A stretch of 64,000 nt of DNA from Pomacea canaliculata. Lineage: Eukaryota; Mollusca; Gastropoda; Architaenioglossa; Ampullariidae. Where the stretch lies: contig NC_037591.1 in NCBI RefSeq assembly GCF_003073045.1, forward strand, positions 25,453,319-25,517,318, read 5' to 3'. The notes below the pieces were generated by a model that worked only from the letters and a program-made list of their open reading frames with translations, was not told the DNA's origin and did not search any database. The position numbers and the translations under genes are program-made. How positions within the stretch are numbered: the first letter of the stretch is position 1; every line of letters starts with the position of its first letter. Of the stretch, positions 13,475-26,500 are shown piece after piece.

Positions 13475-14457
13475 GCATTGTTTCTAAAAAGCTCACGACT
13501 CTTTACAGAAGAAAACAATTTGTAATTTGCATGTTCGCAAGACTGGCCTTTAGGGATTTTCTCCAGGTACTCCTCACAGAAATCACGTGTACGCGTGAGC
13601 ATTTTGCCACCAAAGCAAGTAATTAGCAGGCACACAAAAGAAAACCATATACATGAAGTCTGGCACAACAGCATTATTGTTAAAACGAACCCTTGATGTC
13701 TTTCAAAGGCGAGGTGGTGAAGGTAGGTTTAAAGTTGTGTTTTAAGCGACTTCAAAGAAGCAGCACTTGTAAGCCAGGAAGCAGTGTGTAAAGTCTGTAT
13801 AAAGAATGCACGTAAAAGCTGTTAACCAGACAAATAATTATGAGTAAGAGTTTGCCTAAAGTTGCAGTGTTCACGTGACAGTTATATAAAAACTTTGCCA
13901 AATCTGGTCGAGCGTTGGTCTTACATTTGTCTGGTTCAGAATGGGCTTAAAGAAGGAGAGTACAGAATGTGTAAAATTGAATTGTTGACTGAGATCACTT
14001 AGCGTGAGGTTGAAAAGCATGGCTAGACAATGATGCTGAAAAACAAGAAAAAACACAAGAGACAGCAGACCAAAAAAATGGAGGGTGTACAGACAGGCAG
14101 GCGGGCATTTGAAAACTCTGACGTGTCTGTCATCAGGGGAACTGCTCGCGCCAATTCCTCAGGAAGCAAAGGTTGGAGGTCTTCTGGTGGATGGGGAAGG
14201 GAGGCGGTGGTGAAAGGGACAAGCGGTGATCAGATTCTCATCACCAGACCATGCCAGACCTCTGTGACTTTGTGGGATTCGATCACAGCGCACAACGCAC
14301 TGACGCTTCCACTACAGACGTACACGTTCACCGACACCCACTCTAGGAACCCACAGCCAGTGTCCTTGCACTGTATCAGACCACTAGACACTTTACCACG
14401 TGACCTGACCTCTTCTTACAGGAAAGAGAAAAAAAAAGGTTTTTTAAAGCGGTGTAG

Positions 14458-14961
14458 TTAAAGACCAACCTGAATGGTTTGCGTTGTTTGCAGATATCGG
14501 TTGATACAAAGTAAATTTTAGCCCCCAAAACCCATCCGTTCAAATGCGCGATTCTCACCTGCGATCAACGAGCGCCGTAACAGTGTACTACGTCACGCTA
14601 ACAGTGTACTACGTCACGCTAACAGTGTACTACGTCACGCTGGTACACCATTCACAACATTGCCAGCTATCAACACGTCAGAGTTACAGTTCGGATTATT
14701 CGGACGTTGAAAGTCTGCATTTCTCGTGTTAAAGCAGCAATTTTACAGAACCACGAGAAATGGAGACTGTCGACATCCGAATAATCCCAACTGTCACTCT
14801 TCACGTAGTATAATTACGGCGCTCGCTGATCGCAGGTGCGAATCGTAGCGGATAATTAATTAACGGATAGGTTTTTGGTGGCTGAAATTTACAGGTTAGG
14901 TTTTTATCGCCTATATCCTGATATCTGAAAAAAAACTCAAACCGCTCAGGTTAGTCTTTAA
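14458..14961. mobile_element. Foldback MITE bounded by TTAA
   Basis: The left half (from ttaaagaccaacctgaat) and the right half (ending attcaggttagtctttaa-like, actual ctcaggttagtctttaa) are inverted, diverged copies of each other over more than 200 bases. Paired blocks include cacctgcgatcaacgagcgc with its inverse near 14,820-14,840, ggattattcgga with its inverse near 14,778, and tttctcgtg with cacgagaaa around the centre near 14,735. Both ends carry TTAA (14,458-14,461 and 14,958-14,961), the target used by piggyBac-type transposons. No transposase frame is present, so it would be non-autonomous. The piggyBac assignment is inference. Confidence 0.75.
14578..14640. repeat. Three tandem 21-bp units inside the foldback element
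   Basis: The unit taacagtgtactacgtcacg plus c is repeated exactly three times (14,578, 14,599, 14,620). Each unit contains tacgtcac, the complement of gtgacgta, which resembles a CREB/ATF site. The opposite arm of the element has a single counterpart (near 14,800-14,815), so the expansion happened after the foldback formed. Confidence 0.9.
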
Positions 14962-15400
14962 GGGGACATATTTACGGCGCTCGTCACATTTGCTACACAC
15001 CGCTGCTGACGATGGTGAGAAAAGGATACAAGAAAAAGTAAACACGATTCTCTCTCCACAAAAAAAAAATTCTCTCTCCACAAACATAGCCTGATTTTTA
15101 TCAGTTTCTCCAATCCACTCATCCTCATTCGTCGTCATCCATAGGAGTACCATGTACCATGGCTGTGATAAAAGAAAAAACAACAAAGCTTGTACGAACA
15201 AGAAAGAAGAGAGAAAGAAGTGGAGACATAAAAAATCTGTGCAGCAATGCAGAGATAAGCAAGAAGGGTGAACAGTCAAAGAAGGCATACGCAAACAGGT
15301 AGCTAGACAGAAAGATAAGAAAAACAGACACGGCAAGTCGAAAATAATAAATGAAAGATTTGTCTACCGCATACTGACACTCGTAAGGAGCATGCTCAGA

Positions 15401-15748
15401 GCAAACAGAATAAAGGATGGCAAGGGGAGGCAAACAGGATAAAGGATGGCAAGGGGAGGCAAATAGAATAAAGGATGGCAAGGGGAGACAAACAGGATAA
15501 AGGATGGCTAGGGGAGGCAAACAGAATAAAGGATGGCAAGGTGAGGCAAACAGAATAAAGGATGGCAAGGGGAGGCAAACAGGATAAAGGATGGCTAGGG
15601 GAGGCAAACAGAATAAAGGATGGCAAGGTGAGGCAAACAGAATAAAGGATGGCAAGGGGAGGCACACAGGATAAAGGATGGCTAGGGGAGGCAAACAGAA
15701 TAAAGGATGGCAAGGGGAGGCACACAGGATAAAGGATGGCTGGGGGAG
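15401..15748. repeat. 29-bp minisatellite, 12 copies
   Basis: Twelve 29-bp units of the type gcaaacagaataaaggatgg followed by caaggggag, without length variation, fill 348 bases exactly. Units differ at a few diagnostic positions (agaat/aggat, gcaagg/gctagg, gggg/ggtg). Units 5-7 and 8-10 repeat the same order of variants, giving an 87-bp higher-order period. The 87-bp period is 29 codons, which creates long spurious reading frames on the minus strand. Degenerate related sequence continues to about 16.0 kb. Confidence 0.95.
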
Positions 15749-18191
15749 GAGTCAGGGCAAGTAGGCAGGACAGACAGGAGAATCAGAAGACAAGGTAAAC
15801 AGAAAGATAGACAAACAGACTAATCATAAAATATGCAATAATAAGCAGCAACTAAGAAATCAGACACAGCAATCAGAAAGACTATGAAAGTCGACAAAGA
15901 GACAAAATAAACAAGGTCAGCCAAACAAATAATGACAGGGGAATCAGAAGGACAGACGGGGGCAAGTAGGCAGGGTAGGATAAATAGAAAGACAAACGGA
16001 GGCAAGCGGCAGATTCGCTGTAAAATAAAGAGCTGACTTAATTAAAACATCTTTCAATCGACGTTTCTAAGAGTTACACGGAATGTGATGATGGTTTAGA
16101 GATAACGGGAGAGATAACGGCAAGTAAAACTGTGTCCCGAGTTCCGTTGATCAGCCATATTTCAGCCAGCAGCCAGCTGTTGGAGAGAGTGGTCTGACAG
16201 TATTACTAGTGGCCTCATGTCAGCCAGGTGTCATAAACTGCAGTGCCGAGAACACGTGCCAGACACGCAGCTGACAGGCACGTGACCGCCGTGCAAACAG
16301 CCATGGCGGCCGCCGGCCCTACCACAGTGTATGACGTCAGCGTTGTGCCGGACATGTCCGCCTCGTGTTGGATAATGCCTGTGATTTATGTCGGAGACGA
16401 CCGCGTTATCTCGGGTCTCCCAACTGTTCCATGTTGCAATTGCCTGCTGTCAGCTGCGTGTTGTTGCACGCATGGTTTGATTTCTCTCTCAATATGGAGC
16501 GTACAGCGTCACGTGGCTACCACTCGTCATTTGTGACAGCTGCTTGTTTACAGACGATAGAGGAGTGACCACACGGCTACAGCTTGTTTGGTTTTTATTT
16601 TTATTTTTGTGTTCCCATTGTACTGTAGGTTTTGCGCTGTGAGTACAAGGTTAGGTGGGAAAGAGTTATCCCCGCACACACACACATAAATAACACACTA
16701 AGCTATTTTAGGTAAAAATTAGTATTGCATTCGTCTCACATCCAGACAGACCACAGTTGTTAGGAAGTTGCGTTTACTTAGTTACCACGTGGAGCCCTGA
16801 GCAATGCATCACACGTGACCATCTGACTGTGGCGTCATCTACTTCCTGTTTGGACTTTAAGGTTTAGTTGTTGGACGGAAGAAACAGCATCTCACAGACA
16901 AACTCTTGCCTCATCGTGTCTCCTGAACACCCATCACAAATACACACAGAGCTTCGATGGATTCTGCGTACACCACCTCCATCAGCTTTCTTCTCCAGGT
17001 AACAGGCGCGCCCCCTACGGACCTCGTCACAGGAACCTGTTTCCCCACCATGTCTTTAATCAGTCACGCCCATACACACTGCCCATTACAACTCCCTCAT
17101 AAAAGCCACGCCTGTCTACGGCCTTCCATCAACGATTTTGCGAGAAGATAGTTGAGCGCTTTTTTCTTGGCCTTTAAAAAAAAATGAACGATTAAGAAAA
17201 TTCTGTGCAGAAAGAACATCGCTAAATGTTCTTTACTTGTTTGTTTATCTTTTGAGCCCTAAATAATTCCTTGAAAGCTTCTATGCAACTTTTATATTTC
17301 ATGGAAAAGTAATTAAGCTGTGTTTGGTGGAAATTTGCACATGTAATGTGCATGAGGAGGGAGAGGAGGAGAGCTATGCCATTGAAAACTGTCTAGCCGT
17401 TGTCAACCATAACCAATGAAAGTGAAAATCTTGCCCAAATAGAGTCTTTAAGTGTTGTGCGATTAATATTGCAAGTGTTTTTGAAGTGTTCATCCTCACT
17501 CCCTCTCTATCACTCACACACACGCACAGACTCTCTTTTTCACTCACTCACTCATTACACTCACTTCAAATACTCACTAATACATGTTAAAAGTTCAAAC
17601 CTATTTTCCGGCTGATTTAAAAATTGACAGGTTCCAGCCTCCATCTGCGCATGCGTCCCTACAGATGAGGACGAACTGATTGTCTCCGCTTTTTGTGTGC
17701 TGCTCGACTTGCCTGCTTGTGACAGGAGGAAAATTGAAGCCTGCAAGCACAATACAAGTTTTGTCATCGTGTTTTTGTGACATTTTTTTTTTCAGAAGCT
17801 GCCTGCAACCTCCGCCCATCTCCAGCACAGCGCTGCACACGAGGAACCGCTCCCGTCGCAACCCTGCAGCGCTGCCTCCTCACTGCAGCATATTTTATTT
17901 TATATCATTTTACTTTTGTTTTATTTTATCTTGCAGCTCTACACTTTTTAGTCTTTTTTATCTAGTTCAAATCTTTTTTATTTTATTATTTATTTTATTG
18001 TGGAGCCCAGCACTTCCTGTTTGTTTCTTTACCCATCTCACCTCTCTTCTCTCTCTGTCATAATAATTTTTTTCTGTCGTTGAACACTGTTATGTTATCA
18101 CCTGCAGAAAGCGTATAGATGATAGATGAAAGGATGAAAATAATGGTAGGGATGAAAGTGGTATTGAATAAAGAAATCGCAATCGTATTAG

Positions 18192-18227
<36 letters not shown>

Positions 18228-21200
18228 GACAATTGCAATTTTGACAGTTAATGTTTATTTACACTCACCATCGCTGCTCCTCAGTTTGTTGTCTGCCTGA
18301 TTATTTGTGTTCGCCCTAAATACTTTAGAAAGCTTACGACTTCTTAGCTTTGAATCTTAGAATTACAATCCCTCAGCACTTCCTGAAGGAGCATCACTGA
18401 CAGCGAGAAATAATTGACGGAGGGCAAGTATAATTATCATCGAGTGCTGACCAACATTAATATTGATTCTCGTGTCTTGTGAGATTTGAAATTAATGACT
18501 TGCATGCAAAGAACAGATATATTGTTTGTCTTTTTATCCGTTACGATGGTGGTGTATATGTTCAGCTTTAGACCTTCCTTCTTCCTCCGTCCTGTTTAAT
18601 ATGACTTGCTGTGTGATAAAAGACAAATATGTCTACTAGATGATAGGGCTTTGCAGTAAAACAATGCTTAGTTCTATTTTTATGTGATTCTGTTACTTTA
18701 CATCTTCCGCAAATAACTGAAATAATCGATGACGTAGGGATAGACGGAAATAAACGATAAGCAAGTATTTCGTATTTTCCGTGTCTTATGAAATATAAAA
18801 TATTTTAATTAATCAGGCATTCGTTCCCTCAGCAACGTCCACCAATCACCTGAAATCGCATAATACATATTCGCATAATACATTTCCTTCAGTCCGTGAC
18901 AAGACACTCCCGACAACAGGACTGTAGCCGTGGACTCGCCAGGAGAGCAAGTCGGGTTAATTATCCTGACGTCACCACTCGGAGTCCGTTGGGAGCGTCA
19001 TCGTCATCGTCAGGCACCTCCAGCGCCATGTAGCGGTGGCTTTGGCCTGATAAGCAGAAACTGGGGGAGAGTTAAGTACTGGGCCCTGAAAACTGCGCAG
19101 GCTAAGCAGATTGTCCCGCTTGGGCCTGGCAACCGCCAGTGGTCGTGCGCGGTGTCCAAACAACAGCTTTAGACTACGAGGCAACGATTTATTTGATCAG
19201 GTCGCTGTAATTCATGCCAGGGGTGATAAAAGCAGCCCAGAGGCGAGACGATTGTGTTGATTGCTGCTGCCGCTGGTGGTGGAGGTGATGGTCATGGTGG
19301 CGGTGGCACAGTCGGTGGATGCTCGGCTGCAAATGGCGATGGTGGAGTAAGGGTTTGGATGCTAAACCGTCTTCTCGTCCCTTGGGAGCCGAGCGGCTAA
19401 TTATAGAAAGAACTGGAGCGCTACAATGCTGCTGCTTCTGTTGAAGGCTTGTGCATGGAATTGGTCCTCACCTTTGAACCTAACATGGTCACCCAAGGGC
19501 GGTGGGAACCCTGACACGACATGATGACGACGAAGAATAAGACGAAGACGACTTCTTATAGACTAGTGCTCCCAACACGAGTAAGGAACCCGTAAATCGT
19601 GAGAGCCGGGTGTTCATTTTCCGTCAGGGTGAATAAACTATCTCCGTTTGCCGAGGCCGGCAGAGAGGGTCTGGCCAGCGTGTCTTGTCATCCCTGATCG
19701 ATGGGTGGGCCACCGGCAGAGGTCAAGGACCGGTGTTCAGCCGCGCAGGTAGTGTGTGCTCACCTCCAGATAACGGCTGAAGGGAGACGTAAAACTCCCA
19801 TCGTCATACACCCTCCTCTGGCGGTCTCCCAGGTGACCGATCGTCATGACGACTGGAGTGGTCAAGTCGCGGGGTAGCTGTACTAATCACCGCCAGTTCT
19901 AAGGCATCACTTAGACTGCAGATTACACATGCACACCTGTCGCATGTCGAAGAAGGACTAAACATACTCAACCACAAGCAATGGCTTTGTCGTCTGTTGT
20001 TGAAGCAGCACCTGCGGAGGGCGTGGTTGTAATATTTTTATAACAGGTCCTAATAACACCATAATTCCTGTTAATACGACTATCGAACAGCACTCATCAT
20101 TTGTATTTGTTATTTTCTCCCTGACCCACATCATCATATTCATCAATGTTGACATTTCTTGAAAAAGCAGCATCATTCTTTTTTGTCCTCTTGTATTCTG
20201 CTGGTTAGCATCATTAGCAGGCTGGTACACTTCAAATCTAGACATCTCTGCCAAGGCAAAGAAGTGAATGAGACAAGCTGTTGGAACTCGCTTGTTTCCA
20301 TTAAAATATCCCTTAAAATTCCATCCCTGGATACTCAAAGATTTCGGTTAAAGGGTATCAAAAGAAAACACACCTGCTGCTATCACATTTGTTTCTGAAG
20401 GGGCTGCCACTATCATTTGTTTATTGTTAGATCATTAACAAACACGACTTTGGTATTATAGGAGTTGTCAAGTGCCGGTTTCACTGTCCTCAGTGAACCA
20501 GCTCACAGCTAGAGAGATCAAACTCATATCCACATACAATTGTTTTTGAAGTGGTACGCATTATATGCTTTCCTCTCTTCCTATATTTGTGTACATCCAT
20601 TCATCCACGTGCAGAGTGCGATGTAAAAACACTCAAGATGAACAAAAATGAATTTTCAAAACGCAGGGCCCCGACTCAGGTATGTAAGCACAGCAGGTCC
20701 CTGCAGGACATCAGGGTAATGTACTAAACTGTTGTCTTTTGCTTTATTCTGACATCGCATGCGCTAACGTTCTCGTCTTCTCTGGTTTCGCAGCCTGTTT
20801 CCTGCCTGGAAGATGGCTGGGAAGTCTGGCAGGTGTCGTAGGAAGCTGCAGACTGTAATCACATGCTGATACCACGAGCCGCTAATAGTGCGTGGAGGGG
20901 GATCAATACCCGAGATAGCTGCCTCTCTTTGCTTTCTCTTTTCTTCCAAGAAAATGTCACGAGACGTTTTGTTTCAGTCGATCATATTCACGCACATGAT
21001 CTGCCAAACCTAAGTGTTGGAGGAAGAGAATGAAGTGGGAGAGAAGAGGAGGGGGACGTGCTGGAGAAAGAGGGTGCAACAGGGAGGTGGTAGCTACGAT
21101 GTGCAACATGGGAGGTAAGTGAGTAAGACGCGTCACACGCGAGGCATAGTTATCTCCCTTTAATGAGTAAAACTGTGTGACTACTACAACAGCTTTAACA

Positions 21201-21380
21201 AGAAGAGTCTCTACAGTAGATGTAAAAAGATTTGAAGGCTTGGAGGCATTTTTTACCCTCATTTCATTTCAGATTAAGATATGATGAAAAATAAGGGTTT
21301 ATGTATTGTAATCCATCCTAGATCATATTTCCATTCGCGGGTTGAGCGCGCATCATCCTGTTGGTGAGTGTGACAGTTGA
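15749..21380. other. Intergenic DNA, no recognised gene
   Basis: No convincing exon on either strand. It contains a degenerate continuation of the minisatellite (to about 16.0 kb), a (TGC)11 tract, and a GC-richer part at about 18.9-19.9 kb that looks repeat-derived. That part includes aagcagaaactgggggaga and a block with taacggctgaagggagacg. I could not assign it to a named family. Confidence 0.45.
18195..18227. repeat. (TGC)11 trinucleotide repeat
   Basis: Eleven perfect TGC units. No surrounding coding frame or splice context was found, so a poly-Leu, poly-Ala or poly-Cys coding role is unlikely. Confidence 0.95.
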
Positions 21381-21389
21381 CCTGCTCTC

Positions 21390-22130
21390 ACCCAAAAAAA
21401 AACTCATTACTCTATTCACAGACTTTGAGAGAGCATTTGATAGCATACATCGTGAGTCATTGTGGAAAATCATGTGTCACTATGGAATATCACAGAAAAA
21501 GTAAATGTAATAAAAGCGCTGTATACAGACTTTCATGCAGGAAAACATCAACAATCTAACCTAAAGTGCATCAAAAATAGGACTTAAAGTAAACACAGGA
21601 AAAATAGAAAAATTAGACAAATTGCCAATTTAACAGAATCCTTCACAACTGATAAGAAAGAATCAGAGAAAGTCCAAGAATTTACATACCAGAGCAGTCT
21701 AGTAACAACAGATGAAGATACAGAACAGGATGTAAAGAACAGATTTATCAAAGCAAATCAAGCCTTTACCATGCTAAAAGAAATTTGTGGAAATTCAAAG
21801 CTCTAAGAAAGAATACAAAATTAAGATCTTTAGAAGCAATGTCCCTTCGGTCTTACTATGAGTGCTGGAAGATATCAGCTAAAATCAGGCCGAAATTAGA
21901 GACCTTTCAAACCAAATGTCTGAAAAAAATTTTCAAGATATTCTGGCCTAACATAATTACTAACGAAGAAATCCTTACAAGAGCCAACAGCACAAACTAT
22001 GACAACCTCAATCCAAAAAAAGAAAATGGAAATGACTGGGGCATGTGTGCTGAATGAAACCAGAGGAACCACTGAAATAGCCTTTTCATGGGACAGCTGA
22101 TGGCGAAAGGAAGCGTGGGCGGCCAAAGAC
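21390..22130 (+). mobile_element. Decayed LINE reverse-transcriptase fragment
   Basis: The plus strand translates, with many stops and frame changes, to typical LINE segments. FTDFERAFDSIHRESLWK and YGISQKIVNVIKALYTDF occur at about 21,410-21,530. A C-terminal KRGRPKT motif lies near 22,110-22,130. The middle of the reverse transcriptase, including the catalytic YxDD region, is missing. This matches RTE/jockey-like elements common in mollusc genomes; the clade is uncertain. The copy is dead. Confidence 0.75.
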
Positions 22131-22194
22131 ACACACATACACAAACACGCATGCACACACACACACACACACGCGCAAGCACACACACACACAC
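22129..22194. repeat. (AC)n microsatellite at the LINE 3' side
   Basis: An interrupted AC run of about 66 bases directly after the LINE remnant. It may have grown from the element's tail; the sequence does not prove that. Confidence 0.85.
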
Positions 22195-22984
22195 GAAGGT
22201 GCCTTGTATGACCTGGGTAGTTCGCATGGTTAGATATGTTGGACCAGCTCACCCCAGCTTGTGAGATGCTCGACTATTAATTAATCTTACTCTGAGTAAG
22301 AGATCAGCCGACGTATGAGACACAAAATGAGAAAACTGCTGCTACCCTTGTACAAACTATTAATTTACTGGAAACCTCCTTAAGTGAAAATGAGCTAACG
22401 AATTGAAAGAAATTTTCCGCCTACAAAGCTTCTTTATAATATTCTTATATTATTGTTTGATTTGCGTATTACACTTTCCAGTTCGTGCGTTTTAGATGTC
22501 AATGGATTTTGACCGCCCTGGCCATGTGTCATGACAAATGTAGACCTGCGACTGTATCTGTCATACCTTGTCACACCACTGCGCTAGAAAAGCATGAAAA
22601 GAATCTGTATTAGAGATTTAGAGTAGGCTAACGCTGGTTATCATCGTCCCTACCTCTGATCGAGACCTAGGCGACGATAACGGGTGTTCTCGATGATCCC
22701 AGATACGGGTGTCAAGCATCGAGTGCTAGGCACGGGTGGGTGCAGTATCAGTGCTGCTTACTGTGGGTGTCGCCCCGCAAACACTCGACGACTGCGCTCC
22801 GCCTACCGCTGGGATCGCGACAGGTGGTGACGGTCACGAATGACTGTACAGACCCTCCATCGTGTGGACACGCTTTGCTGATTCTCGAAGACACCGAGCT
22901 TCAGGTGTGCGTTGGAACCAAGCCATCTTGGCGAGGGCCTTGAAGTAAGTGTGTGACGTGTGTTCTTGAGATGTACATTGGTGA

Positions 22985-23033
22985 GATGTAAGTTGTAGAT
23001 GTAAGTTGTAGATGTAAGTTGTAGATGTAAGTG
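22985..23033. repeat. 13-bp tandem repeat carrying GTAAGT
   Basis: Three full copies and one partial copy of gatgtaagttgta. Each unit contains GTAAGT, the consensus 5' splice site on the plus strand. Another GTAAGT sits at about 22,943. This lies 0.5 kb upstream of the first coding exon of paralogue A. Confidence 0.85.
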
Positions 23034-23539
23034 TGGACTGGGTCTTCGTGTGACCGAATGGGGGCAACTAAATGGCGCAGACATTTTCCAGCATCTTTTT
23101 TCCACATTTTATGTAAAAAAAAAATTTGTTTTCTTGGATGAATACACCCTCTCCCTCTCTCTCTCTTCTTTCCTTTACATCCTCAGTAAACGATTCTTTC
23201 TGTCAGCGACTTTTTGTCTTTCTTGCTGCTCGCTCGTAATCATAAACTTTTCACTTTCTCGCGCAGGACAAACCTCAGCTCATGTCCATCAGATTTTATT
23301 TCTCACATTCTACCCTTGCGAGTCGAAGAGCTCTGTTTGCGGATCACACGGTTCGACATCGCTCGTGTAGCGAAGTGATATTCAGATAATTTTTGTGACC
23401 TGCTTGAAGTCACGTCCACGCTCGCCTGCTTCAGTCATCAGCAACCCCGCCTCCTTCCCTTTTCCTCCCTGACCCCCGTCCATCGGGCACATGCTTGACC
23501 TTCATGGGCCGTTGACGAGCGAAAGCATCAACTGCAACC

Positions 23540-26500
23540 ATGGGTGGTCTCCTGATGTGGAAGACAGCGCTGGTGGTGCTGCTCCTGGAAGCAGTAACAG
23601 TCACTGCGGTATTTCAGAAACAGGTGTGCGATCTTCCACCACCTTCAAAAGGTAAATCGTCTCACTTTCTCCTCCTCCTCCCTGACTGTGTACAACAGGC
23701 CTCTACCTCCGAGTTCATAGCACGCACTCACGCACTTCCATTAACAAACACTCTGACAACACTTTAGACCACACACACGGGAGTTACATACATATGATGG
23801 CAAGTCCAGGCTCATTCCATGTTTTTTTTCTGCACTGATACAACAGCTATACCTGTAATCTGTGTCCACAACAAAGTTGGACAACCGTGTGCCTCGCTCT
23901 CTTTCTCTCTCCTTTTTTTCTTTGGACATGCATTTCCACTTGCACTGGGCGTTTTGAGTTGTTGATGCTTCATATGTTGTCTGCTGAGCTTTCCTGTCCT
24001 TCCATCCTTCAACATGCTACAGCAGACTCCGTCTGGCCGTGACGTCATTCTTTCGTTATGTTTTTTATTTTTGTTTGTTTTTTGTTTGTTTGTTTGTTTT
24101 TTTTTAAAACATGCTTACGAGTCTTCCATTGTTCTTCGTTTTCCACTGTACTTTATTTTTATTTATACCATTCTGGTGAATACTGGGATGTGTAAAGCTC
24201 GATGAGCCCATTATTGTTACTATTATTATTTCCAACGTACTATAAACACGTGACGTACACTGACCTTGTTAGATCAGCTGTCACAATAACTTGCTATCGA
24301 CGTGTTATTGGCGTGTTGTTGTGTAGCACGTAAACATACAAAACAACTTTCTTGTCTGTTATCGGGAGTTCTCTCCCACTCTCTCTCTCTCTGGTTTCTC
24401 TCTCTGGTGTCTGTGACCTTTTTTAAACTCCCTCAGGTGTATTTTCAAAAACTACTGAACACATTTGACCTGTGATAATGTCTGCCGCTGAGATGTGAGG
24501 ACCTGTCGCTAACCTTTAGTCCATAGATATTGTCCGCATTTTTGCTTTCAAAAGAGATTGTTCGAAGCTCCAATTAAAGCCATAATACATAGTTTGTGAA
24601 GAGAGTTCATATTTCCTTTGACTAAAAGTGTATTAGTAAAGAATAGGCAACTCTTGCTGCATATTCCCACATACATCATAACAGAGTAACGTATAGAGTC
24701 TACATTATTCAAATCACTTACATAACCAGAAGAGATGAGCTTCATGTGTCATTATTTATCCTTTCTTGGCTTTGGACACGTGGCAGAACCAAGGCAGAAC
24801 CAGACTTGTTTTTGCAGGATTGCTACTAGCAATAATGACTATTTGATATTTCCTCTAAAGATTATACTACTTCCTCTCTCCCACCCCCTATCCCCCTGCT
24901 TTGTCGTTCTTTTTTCGGATACACCAACTTTTTCTCATGGTTGTTTTCCTACTGAGGTGGTTGTGAGAGGATTGGTGTGAATGTTTGGTGGAGATCAGCT
25001 CAGTCTGTCCCAGGTACCCGTATCGATGCATGCCCTCTGATAACAATAAAGTACCCGCTGTTTCTGGCCCCCCAGACTACCCAGAGCCTCCCAAACGCCC
25101 CAATGTGCCGACTACATTCGAGGTGCACGTGGACTGTAAGATCACCAACAAAAACATGTCCACGGAGATCCACGAGTACTACGACTACAACAACAACCGC
25201 GGGCTGCTACATCAGGTGCAGGACGGCGAGCCTTTCTACCTGTACTACGACTACAACACCAACGAAATGCTCTCCATCTTCCCCAACGAACGTATGATTT
25301 TGACTTTTTTTAAACTCTATTACTTATTTTCAAGTGATTTGGATTTGTTTGTTTTTGTTTTTTTTTATCGTAGCTGGTAGTGGCAGTGGTAGCAGCACAT
25401 GTACTGTAGTGGATCTGTGAGTGTGTAGAGGTGTCGGTTAGTCGGTAAGTCGGTGAATGTTTGGATGGATGGATGATTGAAGACCTATCGGGGTTTGGAA
25501 AATGGAGGTAGAGAAAGGAACTGATACGATGCTCGAGCCAAAACATTTCCCAAACTGGATGAGATGGCGCTTCTGACGTCACTTTGGGTTACCCTGAAGT
25601 TAACCGTTTTAACGAAGAGTTTTTGTGTGACATCACGTTGTCACTAGAGCTAAGTGACGTACAAAGTAAGACTAGAGGACCTGTGATTCCATCCCTTGAT
25701 AGCTGGGCATCCTCTCGATGTCGCCTGAGCAGGGAAGGAACGGTTGACAGGGTGTGTAGAAACAAATACAAGCAAGTCAGAGCAAGTCAGTGGGTTTCTT
25801 TCTTCCTACCGTTATTCGTTCTTTCGTTTTACAGGTATCTGCTACGCAGACGCTCTCTCAACCGACAAGAACACCTTCCTGTTCGGCTACGAAGGTTCTG
25901 GGGGCAAAGGCTACATCTTCCCTCCATCCGGGGCCTTACACTTCGAGTTCGACGATGAAACCTCCGCGTACCTTGGTCCGGGTGTGGTGCGAGGAATACG
26001 GGTGCGCCGCTGGTACGCTTGTCAGTACGTGGACCAGATGGATGCCACTGTCAACGTGTACTGGTCATTCAGCGGTGAGTGCCCGGATGACCGGGTGTCA
26101 ACACCATACAGGCCTGCACCCTTGTCATTTGGCAGCCAAGTATCACGTGACCCTTCCAGTACACTACCACTCTCTACACATTCCCCAAATTCCATGAAAA
26201 TAATGTGAATCTGCCTGTCTTTCTCCTTTTGTTCATCCGTTCTGTCTGGCTGGATGTTTGTGGTCTTCTTTCTCCTTTTAGATCCGAACAACTGGGACAC
26301 AGCCGTTGGGTACCCAGAAATCCCCGTCCGCTGTCAAGTGAATGGGGTGGCGACTGAAGTCAGACACAACTATACCCACAATTTCACTCACACCTACGAC
26401 TTTCTGCACTTCCAAAACTTCATTACAAGGCCAGATGTGTTCGAGGTAAGGTAGCTTATTGTGAGTCTCGCTTCTCTCTGTGTTTGTTCCTTCGGTCACC

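Noticed and set aside
13296..13674. Poly-Ile and poly-Tyr frames
   Set aside because: Simple translation of the (AAT)n tract.
15125..15725. Long minus-strand reading frames (up to 189 codons) rich in Pro, Leu and Cys
   Set aside because: They are translations of the 29-bp minisatellite and its flank; an 87-bp higher-order period avoids stops by chance.
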